Positions 36,969 through 47,600 of a DNA stretch of 64,000 bases are shown in pieces. How positions within the stretch are numbered: position 1 is the first letter of the stretch; every line of letters starts with the position of its first letter. A model generated the notes under the pieces. It made no database searches. It was not told the origin of the DNA and saw only the letters and a program-made list of their open reading frames with translations. A program made the position numbers and the translations under genes. Origin of the DNA: Enoplolaimus lenunculus (Eukaryota > Nematoda > Enoplea > Enoplida > Thoracostomopsidae); assembly GCA_030248215.1 (NCBI GenBank), contig JASANG010001739.1:124001-188000 (forward strand), in the 5' to 3' direction.

Positions 36969-37076
36969 TTAACCAACTTTTAAGCATCATTGCAACTACA
37001 CTCGCGCACGATATGTACTTTTGGACAGAATTCCAGCATTTTTGGTCCTCCGAGCAAATTTTCATATACCTAAAGA

Positions 37077-37165
37077 TGTCACTACGACCAGTGGCGGTGT
37101 CAGAGTTATGTATTCCCATATCAGACTCGTTAAATAAGTTTTTCCAATGCACGGTATTATCGATG
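37077..37165 (-). repeat. Inverted repeat partner of 37855-37960
   Basis: Reverse complement shares CGTGCATTGGAAAAACTTATTT-like sequence, GAGTCTGA.ATGG and AATACATAACTCT with 37865-37925. The pair brackets the element at 37366-37646 and may be the arms of one larger element. Confidence 0.65.
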
Positions 37166-37365
37166 CAGTGTTTATTATTAACAATATTTTCTTCCTGTTT
37201 TACCACTGCAAAGATCCACTAAATTGGGAAAAATTTATATGTTGCAGACAAAAACACTAGCTGTTGTAAAAATTTCAGAGTGCGCTTTCGCTGGAAGGCT
37301 TAGACACAATTGTGGCGATTCTATTTTATTCACAACATGGTCTCTAATGTTTTGAAGAATAGTTT

Positions 37366-37646
37366 GGCCCATGTGAAGATCAGGGGCACGCGTTTTTTCG
37401 CGGGATTGGAATAGAACAAGCTTGAGCTTTAGACTAATGTCTTGCTTCAGGCTTCAGTTTAGGCTTTGGTATAGGCTAATCTGCCCGTGTTACTTTAAGG
37501 AACGTCCAGGTTTCTCGTGGGTCTATAAAAGAGTAGGTTTAGATTCTAGATTAAATTTTTTGCTTAGGCTTAGGCTTAGGCTTAAGCTTAAGCTTAGGCT
37601 TAGGAATGTATGCTACTACTGTTCCGACCATGTTCTATACATTGCC
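37366..37646 (+). mobile_element. GGCCCATGTA-terminus MITE with a second MITE nested in it
   Basis: The outer left end is GGCCCATGTGAAGATCAGGG. At about 37483 a second left end begins (GTTACTTTAAGGAACGTCC, the variant seen at 32135) and runs through TTAGGCTTAGGCTTAGGC to a shared right end (GTTCTATACATTGCC). It is either an insertion of one copy into another or a recombinant. Confidence 0.75.
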
Positions 37647-37799
37647 TGAAAGTTTCATTTCCTTTGAGAGAGGCAGTATGCGATAGCCCGAAAATAACAG
37701 TTCCCGGGCCCATTATTTTCTTAATTTTAGCCGCATTGGGATTTTACTGTATAGCAGGCAGCGCTTATCATACGCGGAGACCTAACGAGTGCTTTTTTG

Positions 37800-37846
37800 T
37801 GAACTTGGCGAGCAATGCTGCACGAGTTCGGTTGAGAAGGGGTTAA
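37800..37846 (+). repeat. Fragment ending GAGAAGGGGTTAA
   Basis: The last 13 bases match the right end plus TTAA of the piggyBac-type MITEs. Upstream sequence does not match them, so it may be another subfamily. The left end was not found. Confidence 0.4.
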
Positions 37847-38198
37847 TAATAAAGGTTTTAACAATAATAACGGTGCATTTGAAAAACTTATTTGACCAGT
37901 CTGACATGGAAATACATAACTCTAAACCACCACTGGATGGAACGGATATAATTGAAATAACGAAAACGGAAAAGGGATATGGGAGTATAAAAGTTTCAAC
38001 GATGTGGCTTTGTAAAATTTAAAAGAAAAAATATCGGAATCGCAATTTTTAAAGATTTTGATTGAATTTCGTAATTTTTATTTTATTTCGAACAATTGCA
38101 GCATATCTGTAATGTTAGTTGTTTCTGTAACGGAAACGAAAACGGATACCGAATTTTAGCCAAACGAAAACGGAAGCGGATATCCGGTTACACACCCT

Positions 38199-38301
38199 GG
38201 GCATGGGTATAAGCTCATTCTTACGCTTAAGCTTAGGATTAGATTTAATAGGCTTAGGAATATGCCTATACTACTGGTACGGCCATGTTTTACACATTGG
38301 C
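38199..38301 (+). mobile_element. Partial MITE with TTAGGC-like payload just upstream of the neuropeptide gene
   Basis: The right end is GGCCATGTTTTACACATTGG, preceded by TTAGGAATATGCCTATAC, as in full copies. The left end is degenerate (GGGCATGGGTATAAGCTC). It ends about 57 bp before the acceptor of the neuropeptide gene, so it lies in its promoter or leader region. Confidence 0.7.
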
Positions 38302-38344
38302 ATCAATTGTTTTAAGACGTTAGTGTATCAATTGCTGCGTCAAA

Positions 38345-38359
38345 TTTGCCCTGTTTCAG
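38345..38359 (+). promoter_or_regulatory. 3' splice acceptor upstream of the neuropeptide ATG
   Basis: CCCTGTTTCAG ends 20 nt before ATG 38380. It sets the probable 5' end of the mature mRNA, by trans-splicing or after a 5' UTR intron, and argues against the longer upstream open frame. Confidence 0.6.
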
Positions 38360-38379
38360 ATAAGAGATACAAACACAAG

Positions 38380-39234
38380 ATGATTAAAACAGTAATAACA
38401 TTCTGGGTACTGATACTCGTCTTAGCAGCTTCCTATGCGACTGCTGAACCACAAATAAATCGAGAGTTACGTGCACGAATGCAGGGCCAAAACGCAGCAT
38501 CTGCATGGTCGATGTTGAGCGCAACTCGTGGTCTCGGCAAACGATCAATAGACGCGACAGGGTTTGCAACTGGATTTGGTCGAAAGCGATCATCATCCTT
38601 ACATGGACTTGACGCCACCGGGTTTGCAGCAGGATTTGGAAAACGTTCGGGATCAAGTGAAATAGACGCCACTGCATTTGTTGCCGGATTCGGAAAGAAA
38701 AACGATCCGTCTTTGATTGGACATCCCTCTGTTAATATCTACAACAACGACAAAAAAGACGAGATGAAACTGACAAACGAGATTGATGGAATCAATGGAG
38801 GGGCGACTGAGAAACGTCTTGACGCCGCCTCGTTCGGAGCTGGATTTGGCCGCCGGAGAAAACGCAGCGTGTCACCGCAATGGCCAGAGTATTCAGACGT
38901 AGTACCATTGCGAGTGCTGCGCAGTCAAACAGTGCGCGCGATGTCAAAGCGATCACCGATTGACGCGACAGCATTTGCAACTGGTTTTGGACGCCGGCGT
39001 AGAGGTAAACGAATGCCGGCTTCTGTCCGGTTTCTAAACCAACCAGAATCTACAATCTTTGGTTCGAACGCTGGTGATACCTATCAGACGAATCGGGAAG
39101 GCTTATGGCATAAACGAGCAGCCCATATAGGTCAAATAGGCTATATTCGAGGTATCCCTGTTTACTTTAACTACGGTAATGGAAGCCATAAACGTATGGA
39201 TACAAATGCGTTTAGTGTTGGCTTTGGCAAGTGA
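38380..39234 (+). CDS. Neuropeptide precursor with D-x-x-x-F-x-x-GF-amide peptides
   Basis: Single exon, 284 residues. The signal peptide (about 1-22) ends ASYATA|EP. Mono- and dibasic sites release SIDATGFATGF-amide, SSSLHGLDATGFAAGF-amide, SGSSEIDATAFVAGF-amide, LDAASFGAGF-amide, SPIDATAFATGF-amide and, at the very C terminus before the stop, MDTNAFSVGF-amide. The Gly after each Phe is the amide donor. An earlier segment ending ATRGLGKR would give a GL-amide. The core Asp-x3-Phe-x2-Gly-Phe resembles nematode NLP-1 peptides (MDANAFRMSF-amide) and molluscan buccalins, themselves allatostatin-A-like; that relationship is inference. Spacers contain further KR sites and linker peptides. Products are secreted and probably act on a G-protein-coupled receptor. 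Confidence 0.9.
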   Translation: MIKTVITFWVLILVLAASYATAEPQINRELRARMQGQNAASAWSMLSATRGLGKRSIDATGFATGFGRKRSSSLHGLDATGFAAGFGKRSGSSEIDATAFVAGFGKKNDPSLIGHPSVNIYNNDKKDEMKLTNEIDGINGGATEKRLDAASFGAGFGRRRKRSVSPQWPEYSDVVPLRVLRSQTVRAMSKRSPIDATAFATGFGRRRRGKRMPASVRFLNQPESTIFGSNAGDTYQTNREGLWHKRAAHIGQIGYIRGIPVYFNYGNGSHKRMDTNAFSVGFGK

Positions 39235-39656
39235 AAAGTCTAACAACTGTCTACAGAAAATAGTGGTAGAATCTCATCAAAAATGATACAATAAGAATTT
39301 CAACTGAATGATTTGCATTTCACTTTTATAATTTAAGTCAAAAGTCGGCAAGTGTCATATGCTTTATGTAAACGTGGGTCGCATAATTTTTGTTGTTCTG
39401 ATGCAAACATATAACTGGTTCAGGTTTTGCAAACCATTCCAGCCACAAGTTTGATATGCGCTAGATTATTGTTATATAGTTCAAGGTAATATCTAGGTTT
39501 AAAACTAATGGTTATAGGTATACGTTGAAACATATTAATTTGTGTCTCTCATCGTGAAACGCTAAAAAGTGTCGTTTTTTAATTAAAAAACTCTTATAAA
39601 CAAGCGATGCTGTGTAATTTAGTATAAACGAAACATTAACTGTATATCTTTTGGAC

Positions 39657-39662
39657 AATAAA
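39657..39662 (+). terminator. Poly(A) signal AATAAA
   Basis: The first canonical signal downstream of the neuropeptide stop, giving a 3' UTR of about 430 nt. A variant AATAAG at about 39290 could be an earlier site. Confidence 0.5.
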
Positions 39663-39928
39663 TCCTCTGCCTGTGTTTTAATGACTTAAATTGATGATGA
39701 GAACCACATTAAAATAATGAATCAAAGATCCATTTCCGTTGACAATTCATAAGCGATAGCATGCCGTTCGCTATGGTGGGTACAGCCGCACAAAGCCATC
39801 GGAAGGTGCTGTTCCGAAAAACTCGGATAGCAGGTTGCACCGCACGTAAAATCAAAAGTGCAGTGAAGCCGAGAAAAGGTCGCAATTGCGTAAACTTTGA
39901 TGGCGTTCGAGAATAATTCAGGATTTTT

Positions 39929-40113
39929 GCCAATATAAAGATCAGAGGCGGAATGTTATTCCGCTGTACTGCACTGGAGTAAGTTTAAGCTTTAGAGGAA
40001 TTTTCTTGTTTAGACTTAGTTTCTACGTATAAGCTCATTCTTACGCTTAAGTTTATTCTTTACGAATATGCTTATTGGTTATTACTGTTCAGCCCTTGTT
40101 CTATACATTGGCC
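39929..40113 (+). mobile_element. GGCCAATGTA-terminus MITE, degenerate payload
   Basis: Left end GCCAATATAAAGATCAGAGG (first base decayed), right end reverse-complements to GGCCAATGTATAGAACAAGG. The flanks GGATTTTT and GGATTTCG agree at six of eight positions. The TTAGGC units are largely decayed. Confidence 0.75.
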
Positions 40114-41389
40114 GGATTTCGAATCGATCGGTTGCCGAAATATTTCTGGAGGGAACGAACACCACAATTTTTTAACTGTGGGTCCGTAAATAATGCGAAT
40201 GCATAGTCAATCATTTTATGTAAACAACGTTGCATTATTTGCAAAGTCGCAGTATGCGCACAGGCGATTGCAATTTCAGTAGTGCTCAAAAACGAGGGAA
40301 CTGGAAAATATTTTATGGCAGGAAGGAAAATATTTTATGGGAGGAATTTTTGTGGACGATTGTCAATGAGAGAAATTTGGAAAGAAAGACTGCACAAAAG
40401 CACAAGATTTTTTCTAGAGTTTGCTTTATTTCGAAACTTTGAACTTTTACTTTCACGCACGTCTGCTCAGGCATATCCTTGGCTTTCGGCTTGGATTCGG
40501 ACAAAGGGGGTAATCATTTCGTCCGTCGAATGGTATGTTTATCGTAAAACTGCTGAACGCGGGTTTGAGCATTAAACAGTTATAGTCATCAAGTTTTTAG
40601 TAGCACTTGAATAAGCCCAAACACCGAATCGAAATTATAGCGGGTTGCAAACACGCGTTTCGCACCCGCTGTTTGCAAGAGTGCATGTGGTGGTGGGCGG
40701 AATCATTTTGATAAAGTTGGGCTTTGAACTGTGTGTCAGCAATTTGCACACTTTTATAAATGTTAAGGCCAAGGGTCAGAAATCGTAACTTAATCCCAAC
40801 AGTCCTTTCAGGGCTACTAAAGGCCGATAGAAAATGTTGAATTGGAAGATTGTCCATAAAGGGAATTTGGGTGAACAAATTAGCCACGGACGCAATCTGC
40901 TGAAACCTGTTCATGAGACGCTCAATTGGTACTTATTCTGTTATCTCCTCTGTACCACTAAACGGACACTGTTTGGCTCATCGCTTCAGACGCTGTTGTT
41001 TTATTGTTTGCAAATAAAACGACCTAAATTTTGCCAAAATTTAACCTATGGCGAATGTCAAGGTGACGTCCCTACTCCCTAGGAAAGTTTAAAGAGATAA
41101 CTTTAGCACCGAATACGCAAAGCTTTCTCGACACGCGAATTTCTATTTTTACATACCATAGTGACTCGAATAAAAGACGGCCCTGTTATTCGGTTACGAA
41201 CTGTTATTTATTTTTAACCCGCCCTCCGCCGCCTGTTGTTTGTTGGACCTAACACCCAAGTATTAAAGTCACTCTCTTTTAGGCACGACTGGCCTTCCGC
41301 AGCATTTTTGATGATTGCCATGTCCGTTATTTTCTAGATTATTGAATAAAATACATGCGGGATATTACTTGGTCGTCCAGTACGTTGCG
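40114..41389. other. Non-coding stretch
   Basis: A minus-strand frame at 40597-40914 (105 codons) and short frames at 40230-40575 show no domain. No gene is called. Confidence 0.35.
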
Positions 41390-41841
41390 CGCAAAATCCC
41401 AATTTCCCAAAATCCCTAGCGAAAAACGACGCGCCCAAAATCCCATTTTCCCTAGTAATATCCGAATTTTCCAAAATCCCAATTTCCCGGGTAATATCCG
41501 AATTTCCCAAACTCCCAATTTCCCATAATCCCGAGTGAAAAAACGTCGCGCCCAAAATCCCCATTTCTCAAAATCCCGACCGAAAAACGCTGCGCCCAAA
41601 ATCCCAATTTCAATATCCGAATTTATCAAAATCCCAATTTCGCAAAATCCTGAGCGAAAAACGCTGCGGCTCAAAATTCCAATTTCCCAAAATCCCGAGC
41701 GAAAAACGCTGCGCCCAAAATCCCAATTCCCCACAATTCCGAGCGAAAAAAGCTGCGCCCAAAATCCAATTTCCCGGACAATAACCGAATTTCCCAAAAT
41801 CCCAATTTCCCGGGGGGAGGGTAATCTTCAATACATGGGCC
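41390..41841 (-). mobile_element. GGCCCATGTA-terminus element, CCCAATTTCCC-type, about 450 bp
   Basis: The right end reads ATACATGGGCC. The interior is some ten units of AAAATCCCAATTTCCC with CGAGCGAAAAACG inserts. The left end is unclear. It runs straight into a TTAGGC-like patch (41850-42110). Minus-strand frames here (Gly-Asn-Trp-rich) are repeat by-products. Confidence 0.7.
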
Positions 41842-41849
41842 GATTTGCA

Positions 41850-42110
41850 TACAGGCCTTAGGCTTAGGCTCCGTTCTAGGCTTTAATTTATACTTATAGT
41901 GGCTTAAGCAAACGCTTTCGCGTAGGCTAAGCATGATTCGGCTTGAGGTTTTGGACTAAGACTTTAGGCTGATAAAGGCATAAGGTTAAGCTCACGGTTT
42001 GGTGTAGGCTTGGCTCAGGCTCCGGCTATAGGTTCGAGCGTAAGTATAGGCTCAGGCTGAGGTTTATGCTCAGGATTTAGGCTTAAGTAGGCTTAGGAAA
42101 GGGTTTCATA
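41850..42110 (+). repeat. Degenerate TTAGGC-rich tract
   Basis: Many degenerate copies of TTAGGCT and AGGCTCAGGCT over 260 bp, without inverted termini of its own. It adjoins the CCCAATTTCCC block, so two payload types are contiguous here. Confidence 0.7.
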
Positions 42111-42190
42111 TTTAGACGCGTTTCGTTTCATCTTTTGAAACAATTTGAGAAAAAATACCGAGATTTCGTAAAAAGTATTAAGCGTAAGAC

Positions 42191-42582
42191 CAGTGGCGGA
42201 TGAATGGGGGGCTACCCTGGCCGTGCCCCCGCCAACAGCATCTCGACTAAAATTATATAGTGTCAATTGAAGCTCTACGCTGTTTATTTCTCTGTTTTAT
42301 ACACAATAGTAAGCACGCTTGAAAGTTTCGAACTCACCTTTATTTGTCCCTGAAGTCATTTATGCGCAACAATTAGGGATCATGGACATTTATGGACTCT
42401 AACAAGGGTTCAAGGACTCTACCAGCTTACGGACTCTTTATTAGGGATACGGACTCCAATTAATTGGGACTCAAAATGGGGACCCCCTCTCTTATTTGGG
42501 TCACTACAGTATGGGTCAAAAATAAGTTTATTACCTGTGAAATTTTGGCCCCCTCCATTTTGAGACCCTGGATCCGCCACTG
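42191..42582. mobile_element. hAT-type MITE (392 bp), CAGTGGCGGAT ends
   Basis: Ends CAGTGGCGGAT and ATCCGCCACTG, with a perfect 8-bp duplication CGTAAGAC at 42183-42190 and 42583-42590. No coding capacity. The intact duplication and pairing ends suggest a fairly young insertion. Confidence 0.93.
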
Positions 42583-42590
42583 CGTAAGAC

Positions 42591-43498
42591 GAAACGATTT
42601 AACAACACATAGATATTTGACTAAACCAAAAGTATGATTTTTAGCTATACGTAAAATTACGATTCACATCCGGCTTCCCGCAAGTTTTCTTTACCTGCGG
42701 CTCCGGAATTTTTCACCTCCGGTTGCATCCTGGATTAATGCCGAATACGATTAGTCTTAGGTATAGGCTTTGGATTATATTTGCTTCCCCTGTCCAGAGA
42801 ATACGCTCTCGCGATTTCGTTTCGCAGTATATCCCGGTTGTCTTGCCCTACCGTCCCATCGAAAACATACACTCGAAGTTGTCTTGATAATGCCGCAAAG
42901 CCTAAGCGGAAGCTATCCGACTGTCAGAGCAGAAGCGTGACCTCAACGCTGTCGTGTTGACAAGGTTAAAATGTGCGTGCAGGAGCTGTTACCAATGCAT
43001 TCCTATATGTTTGCGTTTTACAGCTTCCTCATCCTTTGTGCTCGGCTTACGATTTATTCAACGTGATACTAAAAGCCTTGTCCTACCTGTAACATATTCG
43101 CACACGTCGCCTTTTGCTCTATGCCGATCAAGGTTTTCAATCCCTCGAAACAAGTTAAAAATGTCGGACGCAAAAAACTAATAACGAGACAAAAGATTAC
43201 GCAGGTCTTTGATTTGTTTTATATGAATTCCATTTTATCTTTTGTGTTCATTCCGGAATGGGTTAATTATTGTGTAGCTATTGGCAAGTGTCGGAAAAAT
43301 GCTTAGCTACTCTGGAACTGTAAATGTTGTGATGACTTACCGATACGCTGCTGAAATGATTAATTAAAATTATTTTTTTGCACTTAAATTGTGTTGAATT
43401 GGTAAAAAATGTTTTGTTAAATATAAGTTGTGTTGTATAGTGAATGAGTTAAATTTGAATGATGCGTATTTAGCTCTCTTTTAGCTCTCTTTCAACGG
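42591..43498. other. Non-coding stretch
   Basis: Starts with GAAACGATTTAACAACACATAG, which also occurs in the foldback element's central spacer (about 4648) and in decayed form near 36800. A CTCCGG-rich patch lies at 42680-42730. Frames at 42954-43306 lack domains. Confidence 0.4.
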
Positions 43499-43506
43499 AT
43501 TGACTG

Positions 43507-44446
43507 CAAAGGCGGATCCAAAAATTTCTGACGGGGGTGGCTGGCAAATTTTATGAATCGCAAAAATTTCAAGTTAAATGTCTTTCACAAACAATTTCTG
43601 AAGGTAAAAATTGTATTTTTTACAAACAATTTTCTAAGGAGGAAAATTCTAACATAGGGACTTTATCGTTTTGTCACTAACAATTGTGACGGGGGACTCA
43701 GGGGCGGTGACATGAAGAACCCAACAAGGGACGTATGCCCAAATTTTTTGGGTCTTTTCGGTTGTTGTCGCACTCAGCGTTTGTCCAAAAATGGTTGAAA
43801 ATTTTTTGCTAAAAAGTTTTGGGGCTGAGTCGAACTGTGTTAAATTTTTTGCAATCAAACGTCTGCCTAACGAGTTATTGTCAAATAACTGATTTGGCGC
43901 GCTGCCAACGATTTTGGACGGCGCCATATCAGATAGTTGACAATTAATCGTTAACCAAAGGCTTGACTGATACACATGCACACGCTGCGTCGAATGGTGA
44001 ATATATAATTTGGCTAACTTTTTAACAAATAAATTTTTGGGTAACAAGGGGGCAAAAAATCAATTTTTTCAAAAATTCAAATTTGGTCGTGGAATGACCA
44101 GGGAGGTTGTGAAAAGCTCAGATATGTAACAATTTTCGAAATCTAATCATCTTTGGGCAAATGCCGGCTGAGCTATAAGCGAAAGGACCACGCATTTAGC
44201 CAGCTTTTTTCACAGTGGCAAGTTTGAATGATTACACGCTGAAAATGCCACTATAAAAGGTGTTTAGTTGATATGCGCGCAATTTTTTAACATTTTTGGA
44301 GAAAAATGATCGAAACTTACCAATTATTCAAAAAAGTTCATTCGGTTTGCACCAATGGGAGGGGCGGGCGCGCGCCACAGCTCTCCCCACTTATCATAGC
44401 TCGTGAGGGGCGTACGCCCCTCGCCCCCTCCATGGGTACGCTAGTG
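43507..44446. mobile_element. hAT-type non-autonomous element (940 bp) just upstream of FAF1
   Basis: A perfect 8-bp duplication ATTGACTG (43499-43506 and 44447-44454) brackets the element, which begins CAAAGGCGGATCC and ends TACGCTAGTG. GGGGGTGGC and GCCCCCTCC segments lie inside the two ends. A minus-strand frame at 43649-44047 (132 codons) matches no transposase I recognise. Its right edge is 163 bp before the FAF1 acceptor, so it forms part of the gene's 5' region. Confidence 0.88.
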
Positions 44447-44594
44447 ATTGACTGTAATTTGTTCTCACATGGGTGGAATAAGTTGCCTGTCCGAATTTCT
44501 AGTGTTAAGTTACATATCGTTGACTCAATGACGTACAAAATGATGCCGCTCTTTGTTCCTCTATTATGTATTGTGTTTCGTTTTGATAATTTGT

Positions 44595-44610
44595 TTTAAT
44601 CGTTCAACAG
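44595..44610 (+). promoter_or_regulatory. 3' splice acceptor upstream of the FAF1 ATG
   Basis: TTTTAATCGTTCAACAG ends 15 nt before ATG 44626. Candidate trans-splice site or 5' UTR intron acceptor. Confidence 0.55.
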
Positions 44611-44625
44611 TAGTTAATGTAAGCC

Positions 44626-47600
44626 ATGTCTCGTGACGAGAAATTGGCTAATTTTCAGGTATTTGTATTTATAATCTACCTTGGTTTTTCAATAGCTGAG
44701 TTAGATAGGTACCTATATGTTTGAAGTGGGATAGGTTGGTTACACTGCGATGATATTGAATGTGTTTTGTACTTACAGGAAACATTGAAGTGCTGCGATG
44801 TCAATGTTCTTTAACTTATGGTCGTTCGATTTTTAGTTAATCTTCTCCCGCTGAGACGCAATTCCGCAAACTCAGCCGTATCTTTGTGTAGCTGCGTGCG
44901 TGTTCTATTTTAGTGATATATTTTTAGGCTTTAACTGGTAACGCAGATGTCGAAACAAGTTTGGCGTATCTTGAAAGCACAGATTGGGATTTGGAGGTTA
45001 GTGTTGCCACGCATGTTAATGTCAGTCGTTTTGTGGCGTATATAATCCGAAAATTTTGTTCGTTTTTACTGTTTGAAAAAACGACAAGCATTGGGTTTAT
45101 AGGTAGGGACAGATTGGTTTGGTTGTGACTGTCGGTAAACAAAAATTCTTGTTACCGAAAAAATTCATTTTAACGATATTTTATCGTTTTTTATGGTCTA
45201 AACACACCGTTTAGAATGCCAAAATTCTGAAACAAATGCAGTATATCGTTGGAAACATGATAAATTATGGAGTATGACAAAAGTTGAAAATTTTGGCATT
45301 ACACGCTCAGAGCTCAGACAATTTTAGAAAAATAAGATAAATATTTCAATTTTTCTTAAATTTTCGAATGAAAAAATTTCAATACGGGTACCGGATTTTT
45401 TTACCGGAACCGGAATCCTGGTTGCATCCTGATACCGATATCCATATAAGTTGTTGCACTGACATATATGGTTTAGTAGTAGATAGTAGCATAGTGTAAG
45501 AGGGTTGAGGTCCGATTCCCGGCGGGTGTGGTGGTTTTTAACATCGGGAATAACTTCGACCAGGGGTCGTGCAGGCCGTGTTGTTTTATCATATCGTCCT
45601 CATCGAGATAGGCACTGCAAGCAGCAATCTCATGGATTGTGAGAGTTTGGATTCGCGATCCGGGACCACTGCCTGTAAAGAAGAGGGATGTAGGTTACGT
45701 ACACGATAAAAGTGTATGGTATCGTGTATGTAAAGCAAAAGATTTCCATACATGTGCACAACTACCGGTATGAGGACATGGTGTAATGATAAAAAGCTTC
45801 GTTCGAGTGCAAAAGCGCCCAGCTTTAATTCCTTTCGTGGTCTTTTACTTTGTGGAAAACTTTGAACAGGGGTCGTGCAGACCGTGTTGTTCCACAACAA
45901 TGATTACGCCAGAACTCGTGAGCATTTAGCACGGTGAATTAAAATTAAAACAGTATGTTTCCATGTGAAATAGTTGTCTTTTCAGCGAGCGGCGCATATT
46001 TACTTCGAGGACCCGCACGAAAATTCATCTCAAGACAGTTCTCCAGGTTTGATAATTTGTAAACACTTTACACAAAGTTAGCCCGTATATTGAAACGAAG
46101 CAGTAAAATACTGTATAGACATCGTCGTCGTAAGGTTTTGATTTTGCTAAACCGTCGTCGTAAGGTTTTGATTCTGCTAAAACCGTCCCAGATATAGTCT
46201 TGCAGGAAAGTGTAAAAATTGCGAAGTTGGAAAGACTTTAAAATGGACACCTTTTATTACATATGTTATTATTTTACTGTTGCATATCTGTTTAAGTAAG
46301 TAGTATGAATACGTAGATAGTATAAGCTGTATTGATTTGAATCGTTGTTAGTAACACGAAGAATCACGAGCGGGAAAATTTGACAGAAAATGTAACATGC
46401 AAATTTGGCCTCAAGTAACAAAAGTATTCAGTTAGTAGCAACAATATCTGTCGCTCGAAATCATTGATCTCGCAACTAGATGTTTGTTATTTCATCTTTA
46501 AAGTTATATACGTACGAATAATCCTCGATTTAAGAGGTTACCGTTTTTGTATCGCTTTTAATTTTGGACATTAATTGTCATTTGTCACTTTTAATTTTTG
46601 CAGTACTGATTGATCGTCCTTTGACAAGACGTGCAATTCATGAAGATCGTCAGTCTTCGCAGGATCGAAATAGCACCGCGGATACACCAGCAAGTGGTAC
46701 AAATGCGTCGAACAGTAACCATGCGGAACGAAACGACATGCCAGAACCAGAAAATCCGTTCTCAGTGCTGCTAGAAGATTCTGATAGGGGAAAATGTGTC
46801 GGAAATATACGTAGAACAGGAAACAGTGAGAATACAGCATCTCGCGCTACAGACTCCAGAGAAGGAGTAATACCCATGGAATCGGATGACATAGTGGTAA
46901 GCAAATTTTTTTGGATTGTTTGACTGTGTTTTTGGCTTTGTTTTTCAAAGTGGTTAAAATAATGGGAAGCTTGTTTGTCCAGTTTTTAATTATAGCATAA
47001 CCCACCCAGGTTGCTGAAACGTTTAAGTGCTAAACTATCTTTTGGCGAACTAAGAGTTTGTGTGTATTAATGTATCAGCGTGTATGATAGTTGCAAGCTA
47101 ACAAACCTAACTTTTTGTGTAATTGCACAAACTTTACATCTTAGTATTTTTAATGTTTAATTTTCATTTTTGAGGCTTTTTTATAGCGTCGACCAGCAAA
47201 AAATAGGCACAAGTTGGAATTTTGGATCAAAACTGTCGACAGAGATCTTCATATAGCTGCTGCAGATAACGAAACACTTGGTTTGTTTTACACTAAATTA
47301 CATTTCAATAGATGGAGATTCTTGTGGTATATGGTTTATACCATTCGTTGTTCATTTTAGTCTTCCTTGTACTGCAGTGAGTAAAATAGTAATATCAGAA
47401 ACAGGGTTTCAGCGTAATTCGTATTCCGGACGAAATTCGGGCAAAGTTTTTGTACCACTTCCAGTTGAGCGTTTATTCTGATACCCGGAATTCGAGCAAA
47501 TCGGGTTATCGCTGTTTTACATCGATGTTATTCTGGTATTACATATATTATGCCCTACCTTGCTTTGAAGCAGTGAAACGTGCGAACGTGATTGCAGATC

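Noticed and set aside
38203-38379. Upstream extension of the neuropeptide precursor frame
   Set aside because: It runs through a MITE and a splice acceptor. The signal peptide starts at ATG 38380.
40597-40914. 105-codon minus-strand frame as a gene
   Set aside because: No recognisable domain, no clear splice or poly(A) context.
43649-44047. 132-codon minus-strand frame as a gene
   Set aside because: It lies wholly inside the hAT-type element 43507-44446 and shows no transposase motif I can recognise.
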